Assembly (NCBI GenBank): GCA_050299335.1
Contig: JBNKVT010000046.1
Location: 1-30,030 of the forward strand
Source: JBNKVT01 sp050299335
GTDB lineage: Bacteria > Pseudomonadota > Alphaproteobacteria > Rhodobacterales > Rhodobacteraceae
Direction: 5' to 3'
DNA length: 30,030 nt
The notes beneath the pieces are model-generated. The model had not been told where the DNA came from. It was given only the letters and a program-made list of their open reading frames with translations, and ran no database searches. This document shows positions 23,412 through 30,030 of the stretch, piece after piece. Every line of letters begins with the position of its first letter. Within the stretch, counting starts at the first letter, position 1. The translations under genes were made by a program, and so were the position numbers.

Positions 23412-23879
23412 TCAGACCAGCGCGAAAAGCGATACGACGACCTGCCCGTCCAGCCTTGCGCCGGTGCCCACAAACAGCGTGCGGTTGACCCAACTGTAGC
23501 GCGCATCGCCGGTTTCCAGCCTCGCATGGGTGCGCATGTAGTAGGACGCGGGATTGACCTCCTCGCCCCGCGCGATGGCGGCAATCACTTCGGCGGGGCC
23601 GTGGCGGTAGCCGTAATTCCTGATCTCGATGGTGGCGCCGTCGTCGGTCTCGAACCCGTAGCGGGTGTCGAGTTCGGCCATCCCATCGGCGAACATGGTC
23701 TGCCAGTCGGCGCCCAGGTTCAGGATCGTGCCGTTGAGGCGCGGACCCGAAACACGGCCCCCCACGATGGGGATGATCCGGCGCTGACCCGCGCGGCCCG
23801 GCCCCATCTCGCGGATCGGATCGAGCGCGACCTCCAGATCGCAAACATGGGTGAGGACGGGGGGCGCAAGTCTGGGCAT
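23412..23879 (-). CDS. DUF3237 family protein
   Basis: 155 residues. Family stretches are GGRVSGPRLNGTILNLGADW (about 40-59), DTRYGFETDDGATIEIRNYG (about 71-90) and, near the C-terminus, YYMRTHARLETGDARYSWVN followed by RTLFVGTG. Predicted beta-rich, cytoplasmic, no signal. No biochemical role is established for the family; members often accompany aromatic or organic-acid degradation genes. ATG at 23879 has GGAG seven bases upstream; the longer frame to 24131 lies inside the sulfatase gene. It is the last gene of the marR-sulfatase operon, 37 bp after the sulfatase stop, so it may act on the product or substrate of that enzyme. Confidence 0.85.
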   Translation of the reverse strand: MPRLAPPVLTHVCDLEVALDPIREMGPGRAGQRRIIPIVGGRVSGPRLNGTILNLGADWQTMFADGMAELDTRYGFETDDGATIEIRNYGYRHGPAEVIAAIARGEEVNPASYYMRTHARLETGDARYSWVNRTLFVGTGARLDGQVVVSLFALV

Positions 23880-23916
23880 GGGTATCTCCGCCTTTCCGGT
23901 CTGGTTTCCGGCCGGG

Positions 23917-25566
23917 TTATTCTGGCCGCCCGACGGGGACCAAACTGTCAAACCGCTTGCCGGTGGCCTCCTCGTATTCCGCCTCGTCCCAGAAACCGAT
24001 GAGGATACCGGATTCGGCGGCCACCTTCTGCCGGGCGAGAACGGCTTGCGTGGCGGTGATGCGGGTGTGGTGGCGCGTCGCCCAGCCCAGCAATGCCGCC
24101 TCCATCCGGGCGCGGACGGCGACATGCGCATCGCTGTCCGAGGCCCCGAGATCGGTCAGTTCGTCAGGGTCGGTTTCCAGATCGAACAGCACCGGCCGGA
24201 AACCTTCGCAGCGGATGTATTTCCAGCGCCCGTCGAAGATCATCGTCGTGCGGGCATCCTCCTGCGGCTGATCCAGGGACCGCGCCATGTCGGACCAGTG
24301 ATAGTCATGCTCGCTGATCGCGTAGCGGCGCGAGAACCCGTCGGTGCCGTGCAGAAGCGGCGTGAGGTCCCGGCCTTCGATCACATGTGGCTTGGGCGGA
24401 CAACCGAGGGCGGACATGAAGGTGGGGGCGAGGTCGATCATCTCGACCAGGGCGTCGGAGACGGTGCCGCGTGTCGCCTCTGCCTGAGGTCTCGGGTCGC
24501 ACAGGATCAACGGCACCTTGACCGCAACCTCGTGATAGAAATCCTTGTCGCCCATCCAGTGGTCGCCCATGTAGTCGCCATGGTCGGAGGTGAAGGCGAT
24601 GATCGTGTTGTCGCTCAGCCCCCTGTCGTCCATCCAGGCGAACAGCCGTCCGAGATTGTCGTCGAGCTGCTTGATCAGCCCCATATAGGCCGGGATCACA
24701 TGTTCGCGGACATGGTCACGCGAGAAGCTTCGGCATACCCGCGCGTCCAGATAGGCCTGCATCAGCGGATGGTCGGTCTCCCGTTCCGATGCCGAGCGGA
24801 TCGGCGGGACGATGTGCGTCTCGTCATAAATGTCGTGATAGGGGGCGGGCACGATATAGGGCCAGTGCGGCTTGATATAGGACAGGTGGCAGAGCCAGGG
24901 CCGTGCGTCCTGTGTCGCCTCCTCCATGAAGGCGATGGCGCGGTCGGTCATGTAGGCGGTTTCGGAATGCTCTGCCGGCACGTTGGCAGGCAGGCGCGAG
25001 TTCTTCAAGAGCCAGGCGGACAGAAGCTCGCCGTTCCGGTCGAGGCCGGAATTGGCGAAATCCTCCCACGGGTTGTCCGATGAATAGCCATGGTCGACCA
25101 GATAGTCGTCATAGGCCGACCATTGCTGGCGCGGGCCGTCGGGGTGCAGGCCGTCTTCGCGTTCGAAGGGCTCAAAGCCGCATTCGGCGCGCGCGACGCC
25201 GATCTCGCTCTTGGGATCGATGCCCAGCCAGGCCATGCCTTCGAGATCGGCGGTCATGTGGGTCTTGCCGACAAGGACCGCACGCACCCCGGCCTCGCGC
25301 AGATGATCGCCCAGCGTCGGCTCACCGACCCGCAACGGCATGCCGTTCCAGGTCGAGCCGTGGCTGCGCACATAGCGCCCCGTATAGGCCGACATCCGCG
25401 ACGGGCCGCAGACCGGCGACTGGACATAGGCGTTGGTGAAGCGGATCCCGCGTGCCGCCAGCGCATCGATATGCGGTGTGTGCAGATGCGGGTGGCCGTA
25501 GCAGCCGAGATAGTCGAAACGCAGCTGGTCGGCCATGATCCACAGGACGTTCGGGCGATCACTCAT
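23917..25566 (-). CDS. sulfatase/phosphonate monoester hydrolase of the alkaline phosphatase superfamily
   Basis: 549 residues, no signal peptide, so probably cytoplasmic. Metal ligand D13 lies in NVLWIMADQ. The formylglycine motif is C53-G-P-S-R57 in SPVCGPSRMSAYTGR, the Cys type needing a maturase. D328 and H329 in FTSDHGDYMGDH complete the metal site, and HPLMQAYLD (266-274), the GLIKQLDDNLGRLFAWMD segment and DQPQ (432-435) match the phosphonate monoester hydrolase/arylsulfatase-like branch more than classical arylsulfatases. It should hydrolyse a sulfate or phosphonate/phosphate ester; the substrate is not evident. ATG 25566 overlaps the MarR stop by 4 bp. Formylglycine-generating enzyme is not encoded in this window. 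Confidence 0.88.
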   Translation of the reverse strand: MSDRPNVLWIMADQLRFDYLGCYGHPHLHTPHIDALAARGIRFTNAYVQSPVCGPSRMSAYTGRYVRSHGSTWNGMPLRVGEPTLGDHLREAGVRAVLVGKTHMTADLEGMAWLGIDPKSEIGVARAECGFEPFEREDGLHPDGPRQQWSAYDDYLVDHGYSSDNPWEDFANSGLDRNGELLSAWLLKNSRLPANVPAEHSETAYMTDRAIAFMEEATQDARPWLCHLSYIKPHWPYIVPAPYHDIYDETHIVPPIRSASERETDHPLMQAYLDARVCRSFSRDHVREHVIPAYMGLIKQLDDNLGRLFAWMDDRGLSDNTIIAFTSDHGDYMGDHWMGDKDFYHEVAVKVPLILCDPRPQAEATRGTVSDALVEMIDLAPTFMSALGCPPKPHVIEGRDLTPLLHGTDGFSRRYAISEHDYHWSDMARSLDQPQEDARTTMIFDGRWKYIRCEGFRPVLFDLETDPDELTDLGASDSDAHVAVRARMEAALLGWATRHHTRITATQAVLARQKVAAESGILIGFWDEAEYEEATGKRFDSLVPVGRPE

Positions 25567-26072
25567 CCGACCTGATCCTTTGCAAGTATCTCTTCCGCCG
25601 GGGTGCGCAGGAAGTCCTCCAACCGGTCGATAAAGGCGAAGAAGGTCCGGAGTTCGTCTTCGGTGAAGGCCTCGCGCAGCGCCGCGCGGCGCTGCGCCAT
25701 CACCGGCGCCGCCTTGGCATAGGCCGCCCGTCCCGCCGGGGCGAGATCGACGATGGTCTGGCGCCCGTCGACCTTGTCGCGGGTCATGGAGACATAACCC
25801 TTCTTGCGCATGTCCGGCAAAGCGCGGCTGAGCAGAGAATGGTCGGCGCGCTGGATCGCGGCCAGGTCGCGGACAGTCATCGGGCCGGTCGCATGCAGGT
25901 CCCAGAGCGTGCGCCATTCGACGACCGACAATCCACCGCCGATCTGCAGGAACCTCTGGCTCTGCACCCGGGACGCCGCATAGACAGCCGGGAGGCGGGC
26001 AAAGACATTCAGATCCTGGTCCCGCCGCCGCGAGCGCAGCTGCGCGTCATCCTGACTGTCGCCTGTATCCAT
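25563..26072 (-). CDS. MarR-family transcriptional regulator
   Basis: 169 residues. A winged helix-turn-helix spans about residues 38-115 of the protein: LSVVEWRTLWDL, the recognition region MTVRDLAAIQRADHSLLSRALPDMRKKGYV and the wing TRDKVDGRQTIVDLAPAG. Flanking helices form the usual dimerisation arms. MarR proteins typically repress divergent catabolic genes and release on binding a phenolic or other aromatic ligand. The ATG at 26072 has GGAGG six bases upstream; a GTG at 26099 is in frame but weaker. It is the first gene of the leftward operon with the sulfatase (4-bp overlap) and faces the TRAP transporter genes across 139 bp that contain a 32-bp palindrome. Confidence 0.9.
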   Translation of the reverse strand: MDTGDSQDDAQLRSRRRDQDLNVFARLPAVYAASRVQSQRFLQIGGGLSVVEWRTLWDLHATGPMTVRDLAAIQRADHSLLSRALPDMRKKGYVSMTRDKVDGRQTIVDLAPAGRAAYAKAAPVMAQRRAALREAFTEDELRTFFAFIDRLEDFLRTPAEEILAKDQVG

Positions 26073-26101
26073 ATCGATCCTCCGGTGGGGATTAAGCACG
26101 A

Positions 26102-26133
26102 AGAAATAATGCGTGACAAGTCACATAATTTCT
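26102..26133. promoter_or_regulatory. putative MarR operator in the divergent promoter
   Basis: An imperfect palindrome centred on GTGAC-AA-GTCAC (26113-26124), with outer arms AGAAATaATG and CATAATTTCT. CATAAT (26124-26129) could be the -10 of the rightward promoter. It lies 30 bp before the marR start and 79 bp before the binding-protein start, well placed to repress both directions. Assignment to this MarR is by position and symmetry only. Confidence 0.55.
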
Positions 26134-26211
26134 GCGAGCCTGCCAGTCAGACCTCCATCAACGGAGGCGCTTGCCTTTGGGAAAGAGGCAAAGACCACAG
26201 GGAGGATTGGA

Positions 26212-27267
26212 ATGTTCGGAAAAACGCTCATCGGCGCAGCGCTTGCTCTGACGCCGTTCATGGTCGCGGCACAGGTCACCCTGACCGCGGAAACGACCAC
26301 GCCGGGATCGACCCCGCATTATATCGACACAACGCTGGCCGCGATCCTGGACAGCAAGGGCGTGGCAACAATGCAGATCACCGAAGGCGCGACGCTGACA
26401 AATTCGGTCCAGGCCGTCGCGGAAGGCAGGCTCGACATGGCGCCCGCACCGCTGATCCTGCCGTTCCTGCTGTCAAAGGGCATCGGGCCTTATAGCGGCG
26501 TCGGACCGGAAAAAGGCGCGGAACTGGCCGACAATATCCGGATCATCTTCTTCAACGCCGGCTCGGCGCAGATCTTCGGCTATTACAACAGCAATCCGGT
26601 CGAGGATATCCGCAAGCTCGACGGTCTGCGCATCTGGAACGGCCCGCCGCGTGGAGCGGCGCTGACGTCCGGGCGCGCGATGGTCCAGCTCCTGTCCGAT
26701 CTGAAGGATGGCGAGGGCTACGAAGGCATCCAGACGCCTTGGCCGGATACCGTGCCGACGATCACCGGTGGCGGGGCGGATGCCTGGACGATCCCCGAGG
26801 GCCTGCCATCCGGCCGCCTGATCTCGCTGGCCGCGGCCGGGGGTGTCACGCTCTTCGACGTGCCGTCCGACCTTCTGGAAAGCGAGTTGGGCAAGCAGAT
26901 CATGGCCGCACCGGGCCATGCACCCTACTCCATGCCGGTCGAGGAATTCCGCAAGGCCTATGAGGGCAACGACATCACCATCGTGACCGATGACGACACG
27001 TTCGACACCTTCGCCACCGCTTTCGGGCAGATCGTGCCGGCAACCATGGACGAACAACTGGTCTACGACATCACCAAAGCCTTCCTCGAAGGCGAGGACC
27101 GTTTCGTCCAAGGCTCGCCGCGCGGCCCCTACGCACGGATCAGCTTCGGCGATATCGACGGCGTGTCGCAGGGCATCTGCGGCGCGGTGCAGATCAAGAT
27201 GCATCCCGGCGCGATCCGGGCCTTCGAGGATGCCGGTCACACCGTGGCCGACTGCGTCCGTCCGTGA
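26212..27267 (+). CDS. TAXI-family TRAP transporter solute-binding protein
   Basis: 351 residues with a Sec signal (MFGKTLIGAALALTPFMVAA, cleavage around residue 20-22). The mature protein shows a two-lobe binding fold: TTTPGSTPHYIDTTLAAIL near the N-terminus, ITEGATLTNSVQAVAEGRLDM in the region where TAXI proteins read 'G...N...l..g..D', WNGPPRGAALTSGRAMVQLL and LFDVPSDLL. TAXI proteins bind organic anions and deliver them to a fused permease, which is encoded next. The match to TAXI is moderate rather than strong; the neighbour makes it convincing. ATG at 26212 has AGGGAGG six to seven bases upstream; the open frame to 26113 crosses the putative operator. Confidence 0.85.
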   Translation: MFGKTLIGAALALTPFMVAAQVTLTAETTTPGSTPHYIDTTLAAILDSKGVATMQITEGATLTNSVQAVAEGRLDMAPAPLILPFLLSKGIGPYSGVGPEKGAELADNIRIIFFNAGSAQIFGYYNSNPVEDIRKLDGLRIWNGPPRGAALTSGRAMVQLLSDLKDGEGYEGIQTPWPDTVPTITGGGADAWTIPEGLPSGRLISLAAAGGVTLFDVPSDLLESELGKQIMAAPGHAPYSMPVEEFRKAYEGNDITIVTDDDTFDTFATAFGQIVPATMDEQLVYDITKAFLEGEDRFVQGSPRGPYARISFGDIDGVSQGICGAVQIKMHPGAIRAFEDAGHTVADCVRP

Positions 27268-27320
27268 CACTTGCCGCGTGAGGCCGTACCCTGCGGCCTC
27301 GCGCCTTCCCCGGCAGGAAC

Positions 27321-29621
27321 ATGAACGACCGGAACCAAAGCCGCGCCCTGGGCCAGAGGATCGCGATGGTCCTTGCGGTCGGGCTGGTCATCATCGGTCT
27401 GGTCAACACGATGCCGGAAATCCCCGGCCTGCAGGACTGGATGCGGGAGGTCACGGGGCGGCCCTTCTTTCGGGTCTCGAACTTCCCGCCGGAATATTTC
27501 TACCCGCCGCTCTTTCTCCTGATGATGGTCATCGTCGCCCTCGATGCCAGCGTCTACCGCGCCTGGAAGACCGAACGTCCGGGCCGCGCCTGGCTGGGCC
27601 TGCTGCTTGATGCCGGACTGATTCTCGCCGCGTTGCTCGGCGCGTTCGGGTTCCTCGTCGAGATCGATTCCATCTGCCTGATCGACCAGATCACCGGCGA
27701 GCGGGCACGGCTGATTTCCGAAGCGGCCGAGCGGTCCGAGGGCCTGATCCCCGGCATCTCGTTCGAGGCCGAGGTCCCGGCCTGTCAGGCAAGGTTCGGG
27801 CTGTGGATCATCCCGCTCCTGTTCACGATCATCGCGATCTTCTTTCTCTACAACGTCCGGGTCTGGGGCCTGCCGCTGGTGATCGTAGCCAGCCTCGTGG
27901 TGCTCTACACGGTCGGCACGGCGCTGATCTGGATGTTCGATCTCAGCGACAACAATTTCCTTCTGACCAAGCTTGGCGCCGATGGAGGCGACCCGGTGGC
28001 GGCGGCGGTCCAGAAGGCGACCAATGTCTTCATCACGCCCGACGGGTTCATGGGGCGCTTCATGGATATCGTGGTCAACCAGGTCTTTCCTTATGTGATC
28101 CTCGGTGCGCTTTTCGGTGCATCTGCGGGGGGCGTGTCGCTGATCAAGCTCGCGGTACGCACCACATGTCGGCTGCGGGGCGGCCCGGCCCATGCGGCCA
28201 TCGTCTCGTCAGCGATGTTCGGCACCATCACCGGCGGGCCGGTGACCAATGTCCTGTCGACCGGACGGCTGACCATCCCGATGATGCAGCGCAACGGCTT
28301 TTCACCCCAGTTCGCGGGCGGGGTCGAGGCCGCGGCCTCCTCGGGCGGGCAGATCATGCCACCGGTCATGGGGGTCGCAGCCTTCGTGCTCGTCGCCCTG
28401 ACAGCGGTCCCCTACACCAAGGTCATCACCGCGGCCTTCCTGCCCGCGATTGCCTTCTTCTTCTCGATCTTCCTGGCCGTGATGTTCCAGGCCAGGCGCG
28501 AGCGCATCGAGGCGATGCGCGAGATCCCGGCCGATCTGCTAATGAACCGCCAGGACTGGCTGAACCTGACGATCATCGCCCTGCCGATCCTGACGATCCT
28601 TGTTCTGCTGCTGGGTAACAAGGACACGATCGGCACCGGCGCGCTTGCCGCGCAGCTTCCCGGCGCAGTGATCGAGACCATCGTCAACGCCACCGGCGAT
28701 GCCGTCTCGGCGGGGTGGTGGGCGGTGGCGGTGCTGATCCCGCTGCTCTTTCTCGACCCTGAAACACGGGCAAGACCGTCGAAGATCCTCGCCGCGCTGG
28801 CCGATGGCGGGATCCTGCTATCGCGGCTGTTTCTGCTGCTGTTCGCCGTGTCGATCATCTCCGCCTTCCTGAATGAAAGCGGCCTGACCGGAGAACTGAC
28901 CCGCGCGGTCACGACCTGGCTGGAAACGGCACAGGTGCTGCATATCTTCGGCTTCGATCTGCATATCGTCGGCGGTGTCTACCTGATGCTGGCGCTGAGC
29001 TGCGCGATGCTGTGCGCGATCCTCCTGGGCATGGGCATGCCGACGGTCCCGGCCTATGTGAACGTCGCGTTGCTGCTGGGTCCCGTTCTGGCCAGTCTCG
29101 GCGTCAGCTTCTTCACCGCCCATATGTTCGTCTTCTATTTCGCGGTCGCCTCGGCGATCACGCCGCCCGTCGCCATCGCGGCCTTCGCGGCGGCGTCGAT
29201 CACCCGGACCGAGCCGATGCGCACCGGCATCGCGGCGGTCCGCGTCGGCATCGTGATGTTCACCATTCCCTTCATCTTCGCCTGGTATCCCGAGCTGCTT
29301 CTGATCGAAGAGGCGGTCACGATCACCGATGAGGCCGGCCGGAGCGTCCTGATGGACCGGTATACCGGCGAGACCGACTGGCCTGCATTGCTGCTCCTCG
29401 GGCTGCGGCTGGTGCTGGCGCTGTACCTGATGGCCTCGGCGCTTGCCCGGTTCGATCGCGGACGGATCCCGGTTTGGGAAATGACGTTACGCCTGGTCCT
29501 TGCGATCATGGTGATGTGGAAAGCCTCGGCCATCGTGTGGATGGGCACGCTCGGCGCCGTCGCGCTCTTGGGTCTGCATGCCCGTTTGGCCGCAACCGCG
29601 GCTGCCCGATCTTCCCCCTGA
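27321..29621 (+). CDS. TRAP transporter fused permease (TAXI type, DctQ-DctM fusion)
   Basis: 766 residues, about 16-18 membrane helices. Residues 1-205 hold the small-subunit-like helices; the large DctM part contains GGPVTNVLSTG (305-315), the SGGQIMPPVMG motif (341-351) and a second half with MLCAILLGMGMPTVPAYVNVA and AITPPVAIAAFAAASI. It imports solute with Na+ or H+ in step with the binding protein encoded 53 bp upstream. A periplasmic or cytoplasmic loop of about 45 residues between helices 3 and 4 has two cysteines (C119 and C155), unusual for this family to my knowledge. Start ATG at 27321 has CAGGA upstream. Confidence 0.92.
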   Translation: MNDRNQSRALGQRIAMVLAVGLVIIGLVNTMPEIPGLQDWMREVTGRPFFRVSNFPPEYFYPPLFLLMMVIVALDASVYRAWKTERPGRAWLGLLLDAGLILAALLGAFGFLVEIDSICLIDQITGERARLISEAAERSEGLIPGISFEAEVPACQARFGLWIIPLLFTIIAIFFLYNVRVWGLPLVIVASLVVLYTVGTALIWMFDLSDNNFLLTKLGADGGDPVAAAVQKATNVFITPDGFMGRFMDIVVNQVFPYVILGALFGASAGGVSLIKLAVRTTCRLRGGPAHAAIVSSAMFGTITGGPVTNVLSTGRLTIPMMQRNGFSPQFAGGVEAAASSGGQIMPPVMGVAAFVLVALTAVPYTKVITAAFLPAIAFFFSIFLAVMFQARRERIEAMREIPADLLMNRQDWLNLTIIALPILTILVLLLGNKDTIGTGALAAQLPGAVIETIVNATGDAVSAGWWAVAVLIPLLFLDPETRARPSKILAALADGGILLSRLFLLLFAVSIISAFLNESGLTGELTRAVTTWLETAQVLHIFGFDLHIVGGVYLMLALSCAMLCAILLGMGMPTVPAYVNVALLLGPVLASLGVSFFTAHMFVFYFAVASAITPPVAIAAFAAASITRTEPMRTGIAAVRVGIVMFTIPFIFAWYPELLLIEEAVTITDEAGRSVLMDRYTGETDWPALLLLGLRLVLALYLMASALARFDRGRIPVWEMTLRLVLAIMVMWKASAIVWMGTLGAVALLGLHARLAATAAARSSP

Positions 29622-29927
29622 GAGCGAAGCCTTCGCGCGCATCCACGATGTGGTGGTCACCCCGTATCCTGAACAGCATTGCTCACTGCCAATACCTGCT
29701 GGCAGCCCGCGCCTTGCAGGCAAGGATGCAAGGCCCACTGGCTGAAGACAGTATCGCCACGATCATGCAGACCGACCATCTCGCTCATGCGACCGAGACT
29801 CCGATCCGCAAGGCAACCGCGCGTCGAGGGCCTTTCTCGACCATCCCTGTTTCTGCTTTCTTTTCACCAGAAGCGGCGAGCTTGTCGGCATGCTCGACCG
29901 CGCTCACCTTCTCGGGGTCTTCCTGCG
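29622..29927. other. stretch without a recognisable gene
   Basis: Several short open frames run through this region but none has protein-like composition I can identify. One frame continues the permease reading (PESEAFARIHDVVVTPYPEQ) after a +1 shift, which could be chance or a decayed end. No terminator with a T-run is seen after the permease gene. Confidence 0.3.
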
Positions 29928-30030
29928 TTACGGCTGATCGCTCTCATCCCTGGCATTGCGCCGGATCGCGGCAAGGGTGATCGGCGGGCCGATCAGTTCG
30001 AAGACCACGGTGCTGGCGATAGCCAGCGCC
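29928..30030 (-). CDS. C-terminus of a CPA-type cation/proton antiporter
   Basis: The minus strand enters from the right edge and reads 33 residues to a TAA at 29928-29930: ALAIASTVVFELIGPPITLA followed by a charged tail (AIRRNARDESDQP). The hydrophobic helix with STVVFELIGP is a characteristic last membrane segment of Na+/H+ or K+/H+ antiporters (NhaP/KefB-like). Too short to name the subfamily. Its transcript converges on the TRAP operon. Confidence 0.55.
   Translation of the reverse strand, partial: ALAIASTVVFELIGPPITLAAIRRNARDESDQP

Noticed and set aside
23201..23584. Open frames through the 63-bp repeats as a repeat protein
   Set aside because: The repeat length is divisible by three, so several frames stay open automatically; there is no start signal and the DUF3237 gene occupies the other part.
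23880..24131. Extension of the DUF3237 protein upstream
   Set aside because: It falls within the end of the sulfatase gene in another frame; family homology starts at 23879.
25567..25917. N-terminal extension of the sulfatase
   Set aside because: It overlaps the MarR gene in another frame and has no sulfatase-like content; the family start MSDRPNVLWIMADQ is at 25566.

Overview
The window looks like a chromosomal segment of a GC-rich alphaproteobacterium, most likely Rhodobacterales/Paracoccaceae. This is inferred from the GC-rich third positions, the nrdR-ribD pair, the TAXI-type fused TRAP transporter and the style of the intergenic palindromes. I could not compare it with any database. I see no tRNA, rRNA, CRISPR array, prophage or intact insertion sequence.

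Layout. 1-111 is the 3' end of an unidentified gene. 314-1606 encodes an FAD amine oxidase of the PuuB/OrdL type. 1816-2812 is a cytochrome b561-like membrane protein translationally overlapped by a small unknown protein, which runs convergently into another small unknown protein (2766-3134, minus). 3267-3644 is a YciA-type acyl-CoA thioesterase. 3714-5314 (minus) is an nrdR-ribD operon. 5735-7201 (minus) is a membrane-anchored leucine-rich-repeat protein of visibly lower GC, bracketed by two nearly identical 106-bp palindromes. 7202-7948 has no convincing protein gene but holds a minus-strand intrinsic terminator and a strong hairpin. 7949-8365 (minus) is a YjbQ-family protein. 8605-11950 (minus) is a peptide/nickel-type ABC importer (two permeases and a double ATPase) with no binding protein beside it.

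12098-12918 is an ArsR repressor coupled to an SRPBCC/AHSA1 protein behind a clean palindromic operator. Next are rlmJ (minus), a degenerate GGDEF protein (minus) and argF (minus). Divergent from argF is an NAD-dependent epimerase/dehydratase (16571-17539). It is followed, after about 730 bp of non-coding and possibly decayed sequence, by a complete ribose/galactose-type ABC importer (18270-22821: Tat-exported binding protein, permease, double ATPase, second permease). 22822-23411 is filled with palindromes and a perfect 63-bp tandem array.

The last 7 kb is a divergent catabolic-looking locus. MarR, a formylglycine-type sulfatase/phosphonate monoester hydrolase and a DUF3237 protein read left. 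A TAXI binding protein and fused TRAP permease read right. A 32-bp palindrome lies in the divergent promoter. The simplest reading is uptake of an anionic (sulfated or phosphonylated) organic compound, hydrolysis of the ester, and control by a ligand-responsive MarR. The substrate cannot be read from the sequence. The window closes with the C-terminus of a CPA-type cation/proton antiporter (minus).

The most unusual structural signal is a family of long imperfect palindromes scattered between genes, mostly just after stop codons. They share one hairpin core whose paired bases differ between copies in a compensated way (GAAACC/GGTTTC versus GAAATC/GATTTC), and one version has been amplified into the 63-bp tandem array.
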